DNA of 64,000 bases from an uncultured Ulvibacter sp. Its GTDB lineage: Bacteria > Bacteroidota > Bacteroidia > Flavobacteriales > Flavobacteriaceae. Within the stretch, counting starts at the first letter, position 1, and every line of letters starts with the position of its first letter. Below the pieces are notes generated by a model. It did no database searches. It had not been told where the DNA came from and saw only the letters and a program-made list of their open reading frames with translations. The DNA is taken from NCBI GenBank assembly GCA_913063405.1, contig CAJXZB010000008.1:1-64000 (forward strand). Reading direction: 5' to 3'. The position numbers and the translations under genes are program-made. Positions 16,614 to 26,223 of the stretch are shown one piece after another.

Positions 16614-17423
16614 TTATTTTTCGGCAATCACTTCTACCATCAAAGGACAGCACAAGGTAGCTCCAGGTGTTTTTTCGAGTACTGAAAGATCTTTTAGGGC
16701 GGTGTTAACATCCTCTTGACTCATATAACCAATTTCTGCTAGTCTTGGAAAATAGCTCTCGTAAAAGGATTTTGGCCATTGCCAATTGAAGTCGGATGGA
16801 GTGGCAAGTTTCGACATGACTCTTATGCTCGTAATTTTCATTCCAAATCCACTTAGAACTCCCGGAAGGTGGCGTCCAATGTTGAGTTCGGCATCCATAT
16901 CCCCAAAACTCTTATAGGCAGCTTTAATTCCTTTCGTAAGGCCTTCTAATCTGGGCTCTACTTGATGGGTAGACCAGTCGTAGTATTCGTGTAAGACCAT
17001 TTTTCCACTGGGCTTAAGGGCATCATAAACTTTCTTAAGTATTTCTTCTGGGTTTGGAATCCAAGCCATCGCCCACCGACAATACATTCCATCCAAACTG
17101 TTTGGATTTAGTTGCATTTCGTTGAAATCGGTGCAAATACCTTCTATGTTTAATTGATGTAGCTCTGCTAATTCCTTAAGATGTTGAATATAGGCCGGAG
17201 ATTTGTCGATCGCAATTACCTTTCCAGTATCTCCTGTGATATATGCCAATTCCTTAGCGCAAAAACCTGGTCCGCTTCCCAGATCGAGAAGGGTTTGTCC
17301 AGCATTGAAATTTGCGGTGTTCCATCCATGTTGTGCTTCACTTGCCCACACTTGATGTTGTACGCCTAGACGATGTAATTCCTGATGATCGGTTCCTAGG
17401 ATATAGGCATTGTTTTCAGACAT
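16614..17423 (-). CDS. Class I SAM-dependent methyltransferase
   Basis: A 269-residue methyltransferase. SAM motif I is LLDLGSGPGFCAKELA (about residue 45), motif II IAIDKSPAYIQ, and motif IV region MYCRWAMAWIPNPEEIL, followed by GKMVLHEYYDW. It resembles ubiquinone/menaquinone- or small-molecule-type methyltransferases; the substrate is not readable. A hairpin covers its start codon. It is followed 5 bases later by the frameshifted small gene. Confidence 0.85.
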   Translation of the reverse strand: MSENNAYILGTDHQELHRLGVQHQVWASEAQHGWNTANFNAGQTLLDLGSGPGFCAKELAYITGDTGKVIAIDKSPAYIQHLKELAELHQLNIEGICTDFNEMQLNPNSLDGMYCRWAMAWIPNPEEILKKVYDALKPSGKMVLHEYYDWSTHQVEPRLEGLTKGIKAAYKSFGDMDAELNIGRHLPGVLSGFGMKITSIRVMSKLATPSDFNWQWPKSFYESYFPRLAEIGYMSQEDVNTALKDLSVLEKTPGATLCCPLMVEVIAEK

Positions 17424-17445
17424 AGTTACGTGTTTCAGTAACTAT
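17422..17445. repeat. Inverted repeat over the methyltransferase start codon
   Basis: Arms ATAGTTAC and GTAACTAT (8 bp, perfect) flank an 8-base loop, covering the ATG at 17423 and the bases just before it. It could fold in the mRNA and hide the start, or be an operator. No T-run follows, so it is not a terminator. Confidence 0.45.
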
Positions 17446-17463
17446 AAAAATAAGAAAAAAGCC

Positions 17464-18300
17464 TTACAAATCCCGTCTCTTCAAAATGACATAAGACCAA
17501 TAGATAAACAATGCGGTCCAAACCAAGGTGATAAGAACTGTATGCCATTCTACGTCATAGGTCTTGGTAAAGCTTTCACCTAATTGGTTGGCGGCAGACT
17601 GTACGGCACCTAAACGGGTAAAAGGTTCTTTGATGAGGTTAGCCATCGCTTCCAGCGGAAAGAACATCGCTACATTTTCTGCAACGTCCGTTCCTTTAAA
17701 GAATTCCCATTTTAAGAGACTATAGATAATTTTTTCTACAATTTGCCAAATAATTAAAAATCCAAGAGCAAAAGCTGAACGTTTTACCAGAATTCCTAAA
17801 AATAGACAGAAAGAAAAGAAGGCGACTAGTTTTATAAAGTAGGCCAGAATGTATTCTAGGTTGCTAAATATAATTCCAATCTCTGTGTAGTCCGAAAAAC
17901 TTAACCCAAGGATCATAGATACTACGAATAAGAAAACCGTAGAAATCACTGCAAAGAGAACGACTGTAAGGAACTTCGAAATAATAAATTCCTTTTTACT
18001 CAAACCATCAATGAGATTCTGTTTAAGGGTCCTGTAGCTATACTCGTTCGCCATCATAGACACAATGACAATAGCCAGGAATATTTTTAAGGTGGCGCCC
18101 ATAAAACTATTAAAGTGCCAAATAAATGGGAAGTTAAAGATCCCTTGATCTGCCACTCTAAAGTTTACACTTCCGAAGTCAAATTCGATAGACGCGATAA
18201 GTGCTATAAAAGTGATCAATACAAAATAAACAATGGTAATAGCCTTTGCCGCTTTGTTGTATCGTATTTTTTGTAATTCTATATTGAGTAGTCGAAGCAT
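17464..18300 (-). CDS. ABC-2 type transporter permease
   Basis: A 278-residue membrane protein with six hydrophobic segments, the typical N-terminal cytoplasmic start MLRLLNIELQKIRYNK, and MMANEYSYRTLKQNLIDGLSKKEFIISKF, the coupling region of ABC-2/lantibiotic-type permeases. It begins 3 bases after the stop of the ATPase gene, so the two form one exporter. The substrate is unknown. Confidence 0.87.
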   Translation of the reverse strand: MLRLLNIELQKIRYNKAAKAITIVYFVLITFIALIASIEFDFGSVNFRVADQGIFNFPFIWHFNSFMGATLKIFLAIVIVSMMANEYSYRTLKQNLIDGLSKKEFIISKFLTVVLFAVISTVFLFVVSMILGLSFSDYTEIGIIFSNLEYILAYFIKLVAFFSFCLFLGILVKRSAFALGFLIIWQIVEKIIYSLLKWEFFKGTDVAENVAMFFPLEAMANLIKEPFTRLGAVQSAANQLGESFTKTYDVEWHTVLITLVWTALFIYWSYVILKRRDL

Positions 18301-18303
18301 GGG

Positions 18304-19200
18304 TTAGTTTTGTTTGGTAAGTTCAAGGAATTGCTCTTCTAGGCTTTCTTTACGTTTCACGAGATGTGACAATACAATGCCTTTATTGAAAAGAAGTTTG
18401 TTCATTTCTGAAGCCGCCATAGGTTCATTGAGATAAACCAATAAGGAATCGTCTTCTCTTTTTATTGTTCCGAAGGAGCTATGTCCTTCAAGAGCTGCCT
18501 GTAGCGAAACCATATCATCGCTTATCAATGTAAAGAAACCGTGGCTTGCATTCATACCATCTACACTTCCGGTATAGAGGCTTTTCCCTTTCCGCAGGAT
18601 CACCACGTGCGAACATACTTTTTCCACTTCATCCAATAAATGAGAAGCGAGTAAAATGGTAGTTCCTTCCGAAGCGATCTTTTTAATAATCTCACGTATT
18701 TGATGAATTCCCTGGGGATCGAGTCCGTTAGTAGGTTCATCTAAGATTAATATCTCTGGATCGTTTAATAATGCCGAAGCAATCGCTAAACGCTGCTTCA
18801 TTCCTAAAGAAAAGGTTCTAAACTTGCTATTCGCCCGGTCTAACAAACCAACTATTTCCAATTTGTCCATAACCTTGTCTGTAGAAACTCCCTTGATTTT
18901 ACAAACCAACTCCAAGTTTTGAGTGGCGGTCATATATGGATAGAAATTTGGACGTTCGATAATAGCACCTACTTTCTTTAAAGCATCGTGGGTAGAACCA
19001 CTTCCATTGAACCAATGGAAATCTCCTTCGGTTTTGTTAACTACATTTAAAACAATTCCTAAGGTGGTGGATTTACCACTCCCATTAGGTCCTAGTATAC
19101 CATAAACATTGCCTTTTTCGATGGTGAATGATAAATCATTCACTGCGGTAATAGGTCCAAAACGTTTGGTGAGATTGTTAATTGTGAGGATTGTATTCAC
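18304..19200 (-). CDS. ABC transporter ATP-binding protein
   Basis: A 298-residue cytoplasmic ATPase. Walker A is GPNGSGKSTT (about residue 38), the signature is FSLGMKQRLAIASALL, Walker B is ILILDEPTNGLDP, and the H-loop is LLASHLLDEVEKVC. The ~70-residue C-terminal tail is typical of ABC-2 exporters. The start is GTG 19200, giving MNTILTINNLTKRFG. A perfect 11-bp inverted repeat lies 43 bases upstream. It pairs with the permease just downstream. Confidence 0.92.
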   Translation of the reverse strand: MNTILTINNLTKRFGPITAVNDLSFTIEKGNVYGILGPNGSGKSTTLGIVLNVVNKTEGDFHWFNGSGSTHDALKKVGAIIERPNFYPYMTATQNLELVCKIKGVSTDKVMDKLEIVGLLDRANSKFRTFSLGMKQRLAIASALLNDPEILILDEPTNGLDPQGIHQIREIIKKIASEGTTILLASHLLDEVEKVCSHVVILRKGKSLYTGSVDGMNASHGFFTLISDDMVSLQAALEGHSSFGTIKREDDSLLVYLNEPMAASEMNKLLFNKGIVLSHLVKRKESLEEQFLELTKQN

Positions 19201-19242
19201 AGAGAGTGTCTTTTTGGATTAGCTAAATGTAAGACGAGCAAG

Positions 19243-19267
19243 GGTGAAAATTGTTACAATTTTCACC
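19243..19267. repeat. Perfect 11-bp inverted repeat upstream of the ABC genes
   Basis: Arms GGTGAAAATTG and CAATTTTCACC surround a 3-base loop (TTA). It lies between the ABC ATPase start and the NdpA-like stop. No T-run follows on the minus strand, so an operator or mRNA hairpin is more likely than a terminator. Confidence 0.5.
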
Positions 19268-19353
19268 AAAGCACCAATAATCAATTTCCAATTTCCAAGT
19301 TAAAACAATTGGAATTCGTGATTTGAATTTTGAAAAATTAACATAACTTAAGG

Positions 19354-20412
19354 CTATGTTTTCTGTTCTTTATTGAAATATACAAGATAGTAGTACATCT
19401 GTTTCTCTTCGTCCCAGCCTTTTTCTACAAACTTATCAGCGCTTTCTGGATTGATAAAATCTAATTTTATCTGGATGTTGGTATCTAGATTGATCACATT
19501 CTTTATCTTCTTCCGCGCTGCTGTAACCGCCGTATTGGCAATAGGGAAGGTGGTAAGATCCTCAATGCTGTATTTAGGTGCTTTTTCGTTCTTATAGTTG
19601 TTGAACTCTGGGATGAGGTCTGGGTTGTCAATTACCTCATTTACAAAGCTTGACTCTTCAAAATTGTCATTCTTTGCGAAGTGATTTACGGCACGATTCA
19701 TAAACAAAACTTCTTGTTTTTTGTCTTCGGCTGGAAGCACTACGTCTTTTGCAAAATCCTGACAAAACTTGAGGTATTTTTTAGTTCGGAAGTTATCGTC
19801 TTCACAGGCATCAACGCCTAGAAAACTCTCTAGCCAATAGCGAGCATCGTAGCGATTGCTATCAACAGAAAGGATCTTATACCCTTCTTCCTTCTTTACA
19901 TCAAAAATAAGACAGCCTTTGTCCAATTTGTTGAGGTTTACACCTTGCTGAAGAAAAGCCTCCAACTGATTTTCTTTTTCTGAAAACTGCAAAAAATCTT
20001 GCTTTAGTTCCGACTTGAAGATCCCAATTCCGTTGACTTTTTCATTGTCAATTTGCAATCCTTCTAAGAATGCAACATATACCTCACCACTCTTAATGTG
20101 TGGGTGCATAGATTGATCGTAAAGATGCTTGGTGATTTTCTTGCTCTGCTCGTGAATGCTATCTGGATTGGAGAATATTTCAGAAGCAACGGTGTATAAT
20201 TCGTTAAACTCTACATCTGCCTCATTACCAAATTGAAAGTAATTTTCTTCCTTATCTCTAAATGGTTTCAGAAAAAACTCCTTCAATAATGGCGTTATTT
20301 CATCGTCCGTTTTATAAATTTCTTCAGAAAGCAATATAGGTTCATTTCTACTTTTATTTCCTACACGATGAATAGATAAAGAAGCAATATGAGCGGAATA
20401 TAAATTGATCAT
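19354..20412 (-). CDS. Nucleoid-associated protein (NdpA/YejK-like)
   Basis: A 352-residue protein of the 37-kDa nucleoid-associated family (YejK/NdpA). The N-terminus MINLYSAHIASLSIHRVGNKSR and the central KHLYDQSMHPHIKSGEVYVAFLEG match the family pattern, with a C-terminal acidic/basic region. Members bind the nucleoid in E. coli; a DNA-binding role here is inference. It is separated by 55 bases from the next gene on the same strand. Confidence 0.87.
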   Translation of the reverse strand: MINLYSAHIASLSIHRVGNKSRNEPILLSEEIYKTDDEITPLLKEFFLKPFRDKEENYFQFGNEADVEFNELYTVASEIFSNPDSIHEQSKKITKHLYDQSMHPHIKSGEVYVAFLEGLQIDNEKVNGIGIFKSELKQDFLQFSEKENQLEAFLQQGVNLNKLDKGCLIFDVKKEEGYKILSVDSNRYDARYWLESFLGVDACEDDNFRTKKYLKFCQDFAKDVVLPAEDKKQEVLFMNRAVNHFAKNDNFEESSFVNEVIDNPDLIPEFNNYKNEKAPKYSIEDLTTFPIANTAVTAARKKIKNVINLDTNIQIKLDFINPESADKFVEKGWDEEKQMYYYLVYFNKEQKT

Positions 20413-20467
20413 TGGGTTGTTACGTTTTAAGTAATTTATCGAAGCCTAAAGTTTGAAGTATTTTTAA

Positions 20468-20980
20468 CTAGTTCCAGTTTTCGTCGAAGTCGAGTGAATC
20501 ATAGTCTTCGGCATCAAGACCAAATTCTTCTTCGTCACCTTCCTCATCGTCACCTTTGGCAACGAATTCTTTGTCTGGTGCTTCGTCTGGAATTTCTCCA
20601 TGAGCAAACATTAGATTAGGATAGATCATACCGTGTTCAGGTTCGGCAATCTCAGCTAATTCTACTAAGAAGGTCCACATGGTAAGGAAATCGTAAATAT
20701 AAATTAGCTTGGTTTCTTTTTCTGAAACGACATCTTCTAAAATCGTCTCATTCATTACTCTGGTTAGACTCTCTTCCAGTCCCATATCAAAGAGAACGAT
20801 CTCTTCTTTTTGCTCCCACATGTCGTTACTAGTGTAGAAAGAAGCCATTTCCTGTCCCCCAAAACCATAGGCTTGGGTGATGGCATTATGGAAATCTTCC
20901 ATAGTGGCTGTTTGTTCAATTTCGATGTCACGAATTACATCTTCGTGGGCGTCAAGTATAATTCTAAAGCGGTAAACCAT
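20468..20980 (-). CDS. pRiA4b ORF-3-like family protein
   Basis: A 170-residue protein of the plasmid pRiA4b ORF-3-like/IS1096-passenger (TnpR-like) family: MVYRFRIILDAHEDVIRDIEI, TMEDFHNAITQAYGF, and SFYTSNDMWEQKEEI. The function is unknown. The C-terminus is very acidic (GDDEEGDEEEFGLDAEDYDSL). Despite the family name I see no plasmid or transposon structure around it. A TAACTTTG box lies 19 bases upstream. Confidence 0.82.
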   Translation of the reverse strand: MVYRFRIILDAHEDVIRDIEIEQTATMEDFHNAITQAYGFGGQEMASFYTSNDMWEQKEEIVLFDMGLEESLTRVMNETILEDVVSEKETKLIYIYDFLTMWTFLVELAEIAEPEHGMIYPNLMFAHGEIPDEAPDKEFVAKGDDEEGDEEEFGLDAEDYDSLDFDENWN

Positions 20981-20999
20981 TCTAATAAAATATTTGATG

Positions 21000-21007
21000 C
21001 AAAGTTA
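21000..21007 (-). promoter_or_regulatory. TAnnTTTG -7 box before the pRiA4b ORF-3-like gene
   Basis: Minus strand TAACTTTG, 19 bases before the start at 20980. The -33 side is weak. The remaining ~100 bases up to the heme A synthase stop show nothing else I can support. Confidence 0.35.
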
Positions 21008-21124
21008 CGATTATTTCCTATTTTGTATAAAGAGAGGATCGCCTTTTTGAATGAAATATTTTACCGCGAATCAAATCAAGAGAAACAAGAAGCTCGAGGA
21101 TGTTAAAATATAAAGTTCAATTGA

Positions 21125-22144
21125 TTATTTGCTAAAACGATGTAAGGTAAAAGTCATCGCTGCCAATAAGAAAAATGCGACTACTTGATGCAATACTCCC
21201 AGCCAAACTGGAACTTGAAGAATCAAGGTAAAGACGCCCAAAATAAACTGTAATAAAACTAAGCCAAGTAATATGTTTACTCCATTTTTTTGAGAGAGAC
21301 TAAGTGCTATTTTTCTCGTCTTGTACCAGATGAGACCAATAATGGCGACAACAATATAGGCGAGATAACGATGGATAAATTGAACGCCGCTTTTTCCCTC
21401 GACAAAATTTTTCCATGTAGAATTTTGTTCGACCGTCACCGTTTCATGAATCAGTTTTCCATCATTCATTAAAGGCCAATGGTTGTGAACCCATCCAGCA
21501 TCCAATCCAGCGACAAAAGCGCCCCAGATAATTTGGACAATTAAAATTCCCAATCCAAATCGTATCAGATTCCGAAACCTTTTATTGATCTGTTTCTTAT
21601 TTGGGTACCATAAATCTAGTGCTACCCATAGGGTATAGGCAAATGTGATAAAGGCAGTGGTAAGGTGCATTGCTAAGCGGTAATGACTCACATCTGGATT
21701 GTCTACCAAGCCACTTTTCACCATATACCAGCCTAGAAAACCTTGAAAACCACCAAGAAACAGTAACAATAGACACTTCTTGACAGTCGCTTTGGAGAGT
21801 TGTTTTTTCAGAAGGAAATAGAGGAAGGGAAGTAAGAAGACTATTCCAATAAATCGTCCAATCACACGGTGCAACCATTCCCAGAAATAGATGTCTTTAA
21901 AATCCTCAAGAGAGAAGTCGCTATTGATCTTTTGGTATTCAGGATATTGTTTATAAAGTTCGAATGCCATTGTCCACTCGGTATCATTCACTGGAGGCAG
22001 GGTTCCAGAAATAAGCTTATAATTTGAAATTGATAAACCCGAATGTGTCAATCTGGTAATACCCCCAACGACCACCATAATAAAAATTAGCGCACATCCG
22101 GTAAGTAGCCAGTATATTACTTTTTTATTCTTTGTTTGCGTCAT
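21125..22144 (-). CDS. ctaA: Heme A synthase (COX15/CtaA)
   Basis: Converts heme O to heme A for cytochrome c oxidase, in the inner membrane. At 339 residues with eight predicted helices it has the expected topology. Heme-ligand histidines are visible in WLHRVIGRFIGI, HYRLAMHLTTA, FIHRYLAY and VLHQVVAFFLL. The N-terminus carries VVGGITRLTHSGLS, a family hallmark. It overlaps the GNAT gene by 20 bases and is translated after it. Confidence 0.93.
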   Translation of the reverse strand: MTQTKNKKVIYWLLTGCALIFIMVVVGGITRLTHSGLSISNYKLISGTLPPVNDTEWTMAFELYKQYPEYQKINSDFSLEDFKDIYFWEWLHRVIGRFIGIVFLLPFLYFLLKKQLSKATVKKCLLLLFLGGFQGFLGWYMVKSGLVDNPDVSHYRLAMHLTTAFITFAYTLWVALDLWYPNKKQINKRFRNLIRFGLGILIVQIIWGAFVAGLDAGWVHNHWPLMNDGKLIHETVTVEQNSTWKNFVEGKSGVQFIHRYLAYIVVAIIGLIWYKTRKIALSLSQKNGVNILLGLVLLQFILGVFTLILQVPVWLGVLHQVVAFFLLAAMTFTLHRFSK

Positions 22145-22667
22145 ATTCTTCTTTAGTGAGATAATACCATTCCATATCTCTGTGATCTTCTCCTGGATAT
22201 GGTTTTAGCCCTTTAAGCGTGAAACCTAGTTTCCTCAATACTACACTTGAAGCAGGATTTTGAGGATATACCGTTCCGAAGACTTTTGATAATTTTAAAA
22301 CAGAAAAACCAAATTCAAGCATTTTAATAGACGATTCCGTTGCGATTCCTTTTCCCCAATATTCGGGTAGGAAACGATAACCTAAATCGGTCATGCCTAC
22401 TTCCGAAATAAATTTGAACCCACAAAAACCTATAAGCTTATCATCGGGTTTGTAAATTACTGCAAATCGGCCATATCCGAAGGTTGCATAATCCTTAAGC
22501 CAAACATTTTCAATAAGATCTTTGGCCTCTTCTAAAGAACTTCGGACAATATCGCCTGTATATTCAACAACTTGCGGAGTAGAACTAAACTCCAAGACTC
22601 CATCTTCGTCACCAAGTTGAAATGGTCTAATAAGCAATCTTTCGGTTTCTAAAATATACTGTTTCAT
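22125..22667 (-). CDS. GNAT-family N-acetyltransferase
   Basis: A 180-residue acetyltransferase of the RimJ/RimL type: [15 protein letters not shown] at the N-terminus, [23 protein letters not shown] (acetyl-CoA P-loop) and [17 protein letters not shown]. The substrate may be an amino group on a protein or small molecule. It overlaps CCA nucleotidyltransferase by ATGA and heme A synthase by 20 bases, a tight operon. Confidence 0.9.
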   Translation of the reverse strand: MKQYILETERLLIRPFQLGDEDGVLEFSSTPQVVEYTGDIVRSSLEEAKDLIENVWLKDYATFGYGRFAVIYKPDDKLIGFCGFKFISEVGMTDLGYRFLPEYWGKGIATESSIKMLEFGFSVLKLSKVFGTVYPQNPASSVVLRKLGFTLKGLKPYPGEDHRDMEWYYLTKEEYDANKE

Positions 22668-24091
22668 TGGGCTATTGTGAGACCAAGTTCTTCACCCTTT
22701 TTGATCATAAATTCTTTGGCGGCTTTATATTCATTGGGAATATCACCTTCCAAAATTGCCTCTTTAATAGCGTCTTTTATCAACCCTATTTCTCTTGAAG
22801 GTTTTAATCCGAAAGTTGTCATAATTTCCTCACCGCTCACCGGAGGTTGAAAATTACGGACGTGATCTCTTTCTTCAACTTCCACAATTTTATCGCGGAC
22901 CAACTTAAAATTGTTGTGGTATTTTTTGAATTTCTTAGGATTTTTAGTTGTGATATCCGCTTCGCATAAGGTCATTAAATCTTCGACGTGTTCTCCGGCA
23001 TCAAAGACCAGCCTTCTCACGGCGCTGTCTGTTACTTCCGAAGCAAGCACAATAGGACGGGAGCTCATTAATACCATTTTTTGAACGAACTTCATCTTCT
23101 CGTTCAATGGCATTTTTAGTCGTTTGAAGAGCTTATAGACCATCTTTGAACCCACAAATTCGTGGGCATGAAAAGTCCAACCTATCTTCTTATCGAAGCG
23201 TTTGGTGGGTGCTTTTCCAATATCGTGGAGTAGGGCTGCCCATCGCAACCAAACATCATCTGTAGCTCTTGCTATGTTATCAACAACTTCTAAGGTATGC
23301 CAGAAGTTATCTTTATGTCGTTGGCCTTCTTTCTCATCGATTCCTTGAAGCGCAACTAATTCAGGCATTATATATGGAAGCAATCCAGTTTTATGGAGCA
23401 AGCTAAACCCTATTGAAGGTACTTTTGAACCTAATATTTTATGTAGTTCATCAACAATGCGTTCTTTAGAAATAATCTTGATTCTATCCGCATTCTTGGT
23501 AATCGCATTCAAGGATTTTTTTTCAATAGTAAAATCCAATTGCGTTGCAAATCGTATAGCACGCATCATGCGCAAAGGATCATCGCTATACGTCACATCT
23601 GGATCTAGCGGTGTTCTAATGATCTTATCATCAATGTCCTGCATTCCGTCGAAGGGATCCAAGAGATCTCCAAAAGTCATTTCATTAAGACTTATTGCCA
23701 AGGCATTGATCGTAAAATCTCGCCGGTTCTGATCGTCTTCTAAAGTGCCGTTTTCTACCGCAGGATTTCGACTGTCTTCTGTATAAGATTCTTTTCTTGC
23801 TCCAACAAATTCAAGTTCGATACCGCCAGTTTTAAGCATAGCGGTTCCATAGTTTTTAAAAATAGAAACCTTAGGCTTTCCTGGAAGCAATCGAGAGACC
23901 TCTTGTGACAGATCAATTCCACTTCCTACGGCAACAATATCAATATCTTTTGCGTCACCACGTTTAAGGATGTAATCGCGTACAAAACCACCAATTACAT
24001 AGCTTTCCAGACTCAAATTGGAAGTCGCTTTGGAAACCGTATTGAAGACAGGATTATGTAAAGCGTTCTTGAAATTATGGTTTTTCTGCAT
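22664..24091 (-). CDS. CCA tRNA nucleotidyltransferase with HD domain
   Basis: A 475-residue enzyme that builds or repairs the tRNA 3'-CCA end. The class II nucleotidyltransferase head has [26 protein letters not shown] with the G-G-x-V-R and D-x-D motifs, then [11 protein letters not shown] and the RNA-binding [14 protein letters not shown]. The middle region has [13 protein letters not shown], an HD phosphohydrolase site, and [10 protein letters not shown]. The next gene, tsaC-type, is 2 bases upstream, so tRNA-maturation genes are grouped here. Confidence 0.93.
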   Translation of the reverse strand: MQKNHNFKNALHNPVFNTVSKATSNLSLESYVIGGFVRDYILKRGDAKDIDIVAVGSGIDLSQEVSRLLPGKPKVSIFKNYGTAMLKTGGIELEFVGARKESYTEDSRNPAVENGTLEDDQNRRDFTINALAISLNEMTFGDLLDPFDGMQDIDDKIIRTPLDPDVTYSDDPLRMMRAIRFATQLDFTIEKKSLNAITKNADRIKIISKERIVDELHKILGSKVPSIGFSLLHKTGLLPYIMPELVALQGIDEKEGQRHKDNFWHTLEVVDNIARATDDVWLRWAALLHDIGKAPTKRFDKKIGWTFHAHEFVGSKMVYKLFKRLKMPLNEKMKFVQKMVLMSSRPIVLASEVTDSAVRRLVFDAGEHVEDLMTLCEADITTKNPKKFKKYHNNFKLVRDKIVEVEERDHVRNFQPPVSGEEIMTTFGLKPSREIGLIKDAIKEAILEGDIPNEYKAAKEFMIKKGEELGLTIAQ

Positions 24092-24093
24092 TT

Positions 24094-24654
24094 TTAACTT
24101 CGAATGACTTTTACCGTTCCATCATTTTTAATTTTGATGATTGTAGATGGATTTCCAGATTTTTTATCTTGGTGCAAATTTACGACATAGTCAACGCCTT
24201 CCAAAATCTCATTGCTTATTTCTTGGAAGTTCAAAGCCGATTTTTCCCCACTAATATTTGCTGAGGTGGATACAATAGGACGTTTGAATTTTTGTAGTAG
24301 TTTATTGCAGAAACCGTCTTCAACAATACGAATGGCAAGAGAGTTGTCTGGCGCAATAAGACTTTCGGAAACACGTATTGGATCATCATAGATAATCGTG
24401 ATAGGTTCTACTGAGAATTTGATGACATCATAAGCTGCTTTAGGCACTTTTTCTACATATTGCTCTAACATGTTCAAGCTATTTACTAAGCAAATAAGTG
24501 ATTTATCATTGGCTCTTTTTTTGAGCTTGTAAATTTTTTCAATAGCGGCGGGGTGTGTCGCATCACAACCAATTGCCCACACCGTGTCTGTTGGATATAG
24601 AATAATACCACCTCTTTTCAAGGCCTCTATTGCGTTTTCAATTTCAGTTCTCAT
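24094..24654 (-). CDS. L-threonylcarbamoyladenylate synthase
   Basis: TsaC/Sua5/YrdC-family enzyme that makes threonylcarbamoyl-AMP from Thr, bicarbonate and ATP for the t6A37 tRNA modification. The 186-residue length is the short TsaC-like form without a Sua5 C-terminal domain. Motifs: [36 protein letters not shown] and [14 protein letters not shown]. It overlaps the upstream glycosyltransferase by 11 bases and precedes the CCA enzyme by 2. Confidence 0.93.
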   Translation of the reverse strand: MRTEIENAIEALKRGGIILYPTDTVWAIGCDATHPAAIEKIYKLKKRANDKSLICLVNSLNMLEQYVEKVPKAAYDVIKFSVEPITIIYDDPIRVSESLIAPDNSLAIRIVEDGFCNKLLQKFKRPIVSTSANISGEKSALNFQEISNEILEGVDYVVNLHQDKKSGNPSTIIKIKNDGTVKVIRS

Positions 24655-25558
24655 CTAATGTGCGAGGTTTTTGTTGATGTCTTAAGGAAGCTTTTGTTGG
24701 ATTTGGTTTCAGAAGTACTGAAAGTAAGTGCCATTTTTTTGGTTTCAGAAGAATGACAGCTACTAAATATATTCGGATTAAAAGATATTTATAGTATTCG
24801 TGGTTTTTTTTAAGAACATATAGGTAAGAAATATAACCTTCTCTATCGATTGGTTTCGAAACTCCAATACTTACACCTAGATAATGCAGGATTTTGGCTG
24901 ATGGAATTAACATACTTGAATAACCTTCTTTTCGAAGTCGATGGCAAACGTCCATTTCTTCCCAGTATAGGAAAATATTTGTGTCAAAACCTACAATTTT
25001 TTCAAATGCATCAGCCTTAAAAAACATAAAAGCTCCATTTACCCAATTTACTTCAAGTGGCTGAGTGTATTCCTTCTTACGCTTAGGGTAGAGGTCTGGG
25101 TTGTTTTTTTCGAGAAAACTACGTCCAAAAAGTAACCTTCTGAGGCCTTTATTATGATCGAAAGAAGGAACAAAATTGTCATTTTCGTCATAATTCTGAG
25201 CTGTTGCCACTCCAACATTAGGATTTTTTTCCAAATACGAATGTAAAATGTTGAGGCAATCATTTTTGAGCATAGCATCATTGTTTAAAAACAGCAGATA
25301 CTTTGCATTGACAAACTGGACACCAAACATATTTCCACCACCAAAACCTGTATTGATATCACTGCGATGCAAAGTAACGTTTTCTTGTTTGGGAAAATTA
25401 TCTCGCAGCTTTTTGTAATCTGAAAGTTCTGAGTTGTTATCTACAACAATAACCTGGTATGAGATGGCTGCCAAAGTTTTATCAATCACAGCTTGAATGC
25501 ACTCCAATGTATATTTGGAGGTATTGTAGTTTATTAAAATGACGGCGACGTCCTTCAT
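24644..25558 (-). CDS. Family 2 glycosyltransferase
   Basis: A 304-residue GT2 enzyme of the rhamnosyltransferase-like type. The start is ATG 25558 (MKDVAVILINYNTSKYTLEC); a longer frame upstream would add 20 residues that do not belong to the fold and run over the promoter. Motifs: VVDNNS near residue 45, YLLFLNNDAML with the NDA replacing DXD, WVNGAFMFFK and FLYWEEMDVCHRLRKEGYSS. The acceptor is probably a surface polysaccharide or lipid A core. First gene of the glycan island. Confidence 0.86.
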   Translation of the reverse strand: MKDVAVILINYNTSKYTLECIQAVIDKTLAAISYQVIVVDNNSELSDYKKLRDNFPKQENVTLHRSDINTGFGGGNMFGVQFVNAKYLLFLNNDAMLKNDCLNILHSYLEKNPNVGVATAQNYDENDNFVPSFDHNKGLRRLLFGRSFLEKNNPDLYPKRKKEYTQPLEVNWVNGAFMFFKADAFEKIVGFDTNIFLYWEEMDVCHRLRKEGYSSMLIPSAKILHYLGVSIGVSKPIDREGYISYLYVLKKNHEYYKYLLIRIYLVAVILLKPKKWHLLSVLLKPNPTKASLRHQQKPRTLDEN

Positions 25559-25590
25559 AGATATTCCAAGTGTCCCAAGGCTTTTTTTCT

Positions 25591-25598
25591 TACTTTTG
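25591..25598 (+). promoter_or_regulatory. Rightward -7 box of the divergent promoter
   Basis: TACTTTTG, 18 bases before ATG 25617. It is one base from the minus-strand box at 25600. Confidence 0.45.
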
Positions 25599-25599
25599 C

Positions 25600-25607
25600 C
25601 AAAGATA
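25600..25607 (-). promoter_or_regulatory. Leftward -7 box of the divergent promoter
   Basis: Minus strand TATCTTTG, 41 bases before the glycosyltransferase ATG 25558. The two boxes are one base apart, so polymerase cannot open both at once. Confidence 0.45.
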
Positions 25608-25616
25608 CAATAACAC

Positions 25617-26213
25617 ATGGGCTTACGATCTAAAATAAAAGAATATCGATTACATAAGAGGCTTCCAATGAAAACCTATGTTCCTAATAGAAAAAGACAA
25701 CCAGAAAAGATGCTAGATGTAGTTACTGCCTGGGCGGGATTGGAACAAATTATTGAAGATATTATGGAACGATTTGATATTGGGAGAGACCAATGCATTG
25801 AATTTGGAGTTGAATTTGGCTACTCGTCTGTTGTATTTTCAAATTATTTTAAAAAGGTGACCGGAGTCGATATATTTATTGGTGACGAGCATACCGATTT
25901 TAAAGGAGATCATTACGAAAAGACAAAAGCATCTTTAGCTAAATATGAAAATATCGAATTAATCAAATCAGACTATAGAGACTGGATTAAAGAAGATAAG
26001 AATCTGTATGATTTCTCTCATGTGGACATAGTTCATAACTACAAGGAGACCTATGAATGCGGTTTTTGGGCAGCACAACATAGTACGTGCACAGTTTTTC
26101 ATGACACTGAGAGTTTCCCTGAAGTGCGTAGAGCTGTAATTGATATTGCTAAAGCTACCGGTAAGAAAGTTTACAATTATCCATATCATAATGGCTTAGG
26201 TATTATCGTATAA
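25617..26213 (+). CDS. Class I SAM-dependent methyltransferase-like protein
   Basis: A 198-residue protein with a SAM motif CIEFGVEFGYSSVVFSNYF (about residues 61-79), a second strand VTGVDIFIG and DFSHVDIVHNYKETYECG in place of the usual DxxxxDxxH stretch, then STCTVFHDTESFPEVRR. It resembles CmcI-like/cephalosporin-hydroxylase-type methyltransferases found in polysaccharide loci, so a sugar O-methyltransferase is plausible. The start ATG 25617 is 58 bases from the divergent glycosyltransferase. Confidence 0.7.
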   Translation: MGLRSKIKEYRLHKRLPMKTYVPNRKRQPEKMLDVVTAWAGLEQIIEDIMERFDIGRDQCIEFGVEFGYSSVVFSNYFKKVTGVDIFIGDEHTDFKGDHYEKTKASLAKYENIELIKSDYRDWIKEDKNLYDFSHVDIVHNYKETYECGFWAAQHSTCTVFHDTESFPEVRRAVIDIAKATGKKVYNYPYHNGLGIIV

Positions 26214-26223
26214 TCAATTGGCG

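Noticed and set aside
20468..20980. Mobile element, because pRiA4b ORF-3/IS1096-type names suggest plasmid or transposon origin
   Set aside because: No inverted repeats, target duplication or transposase next to it; the family is common on chromosomes.
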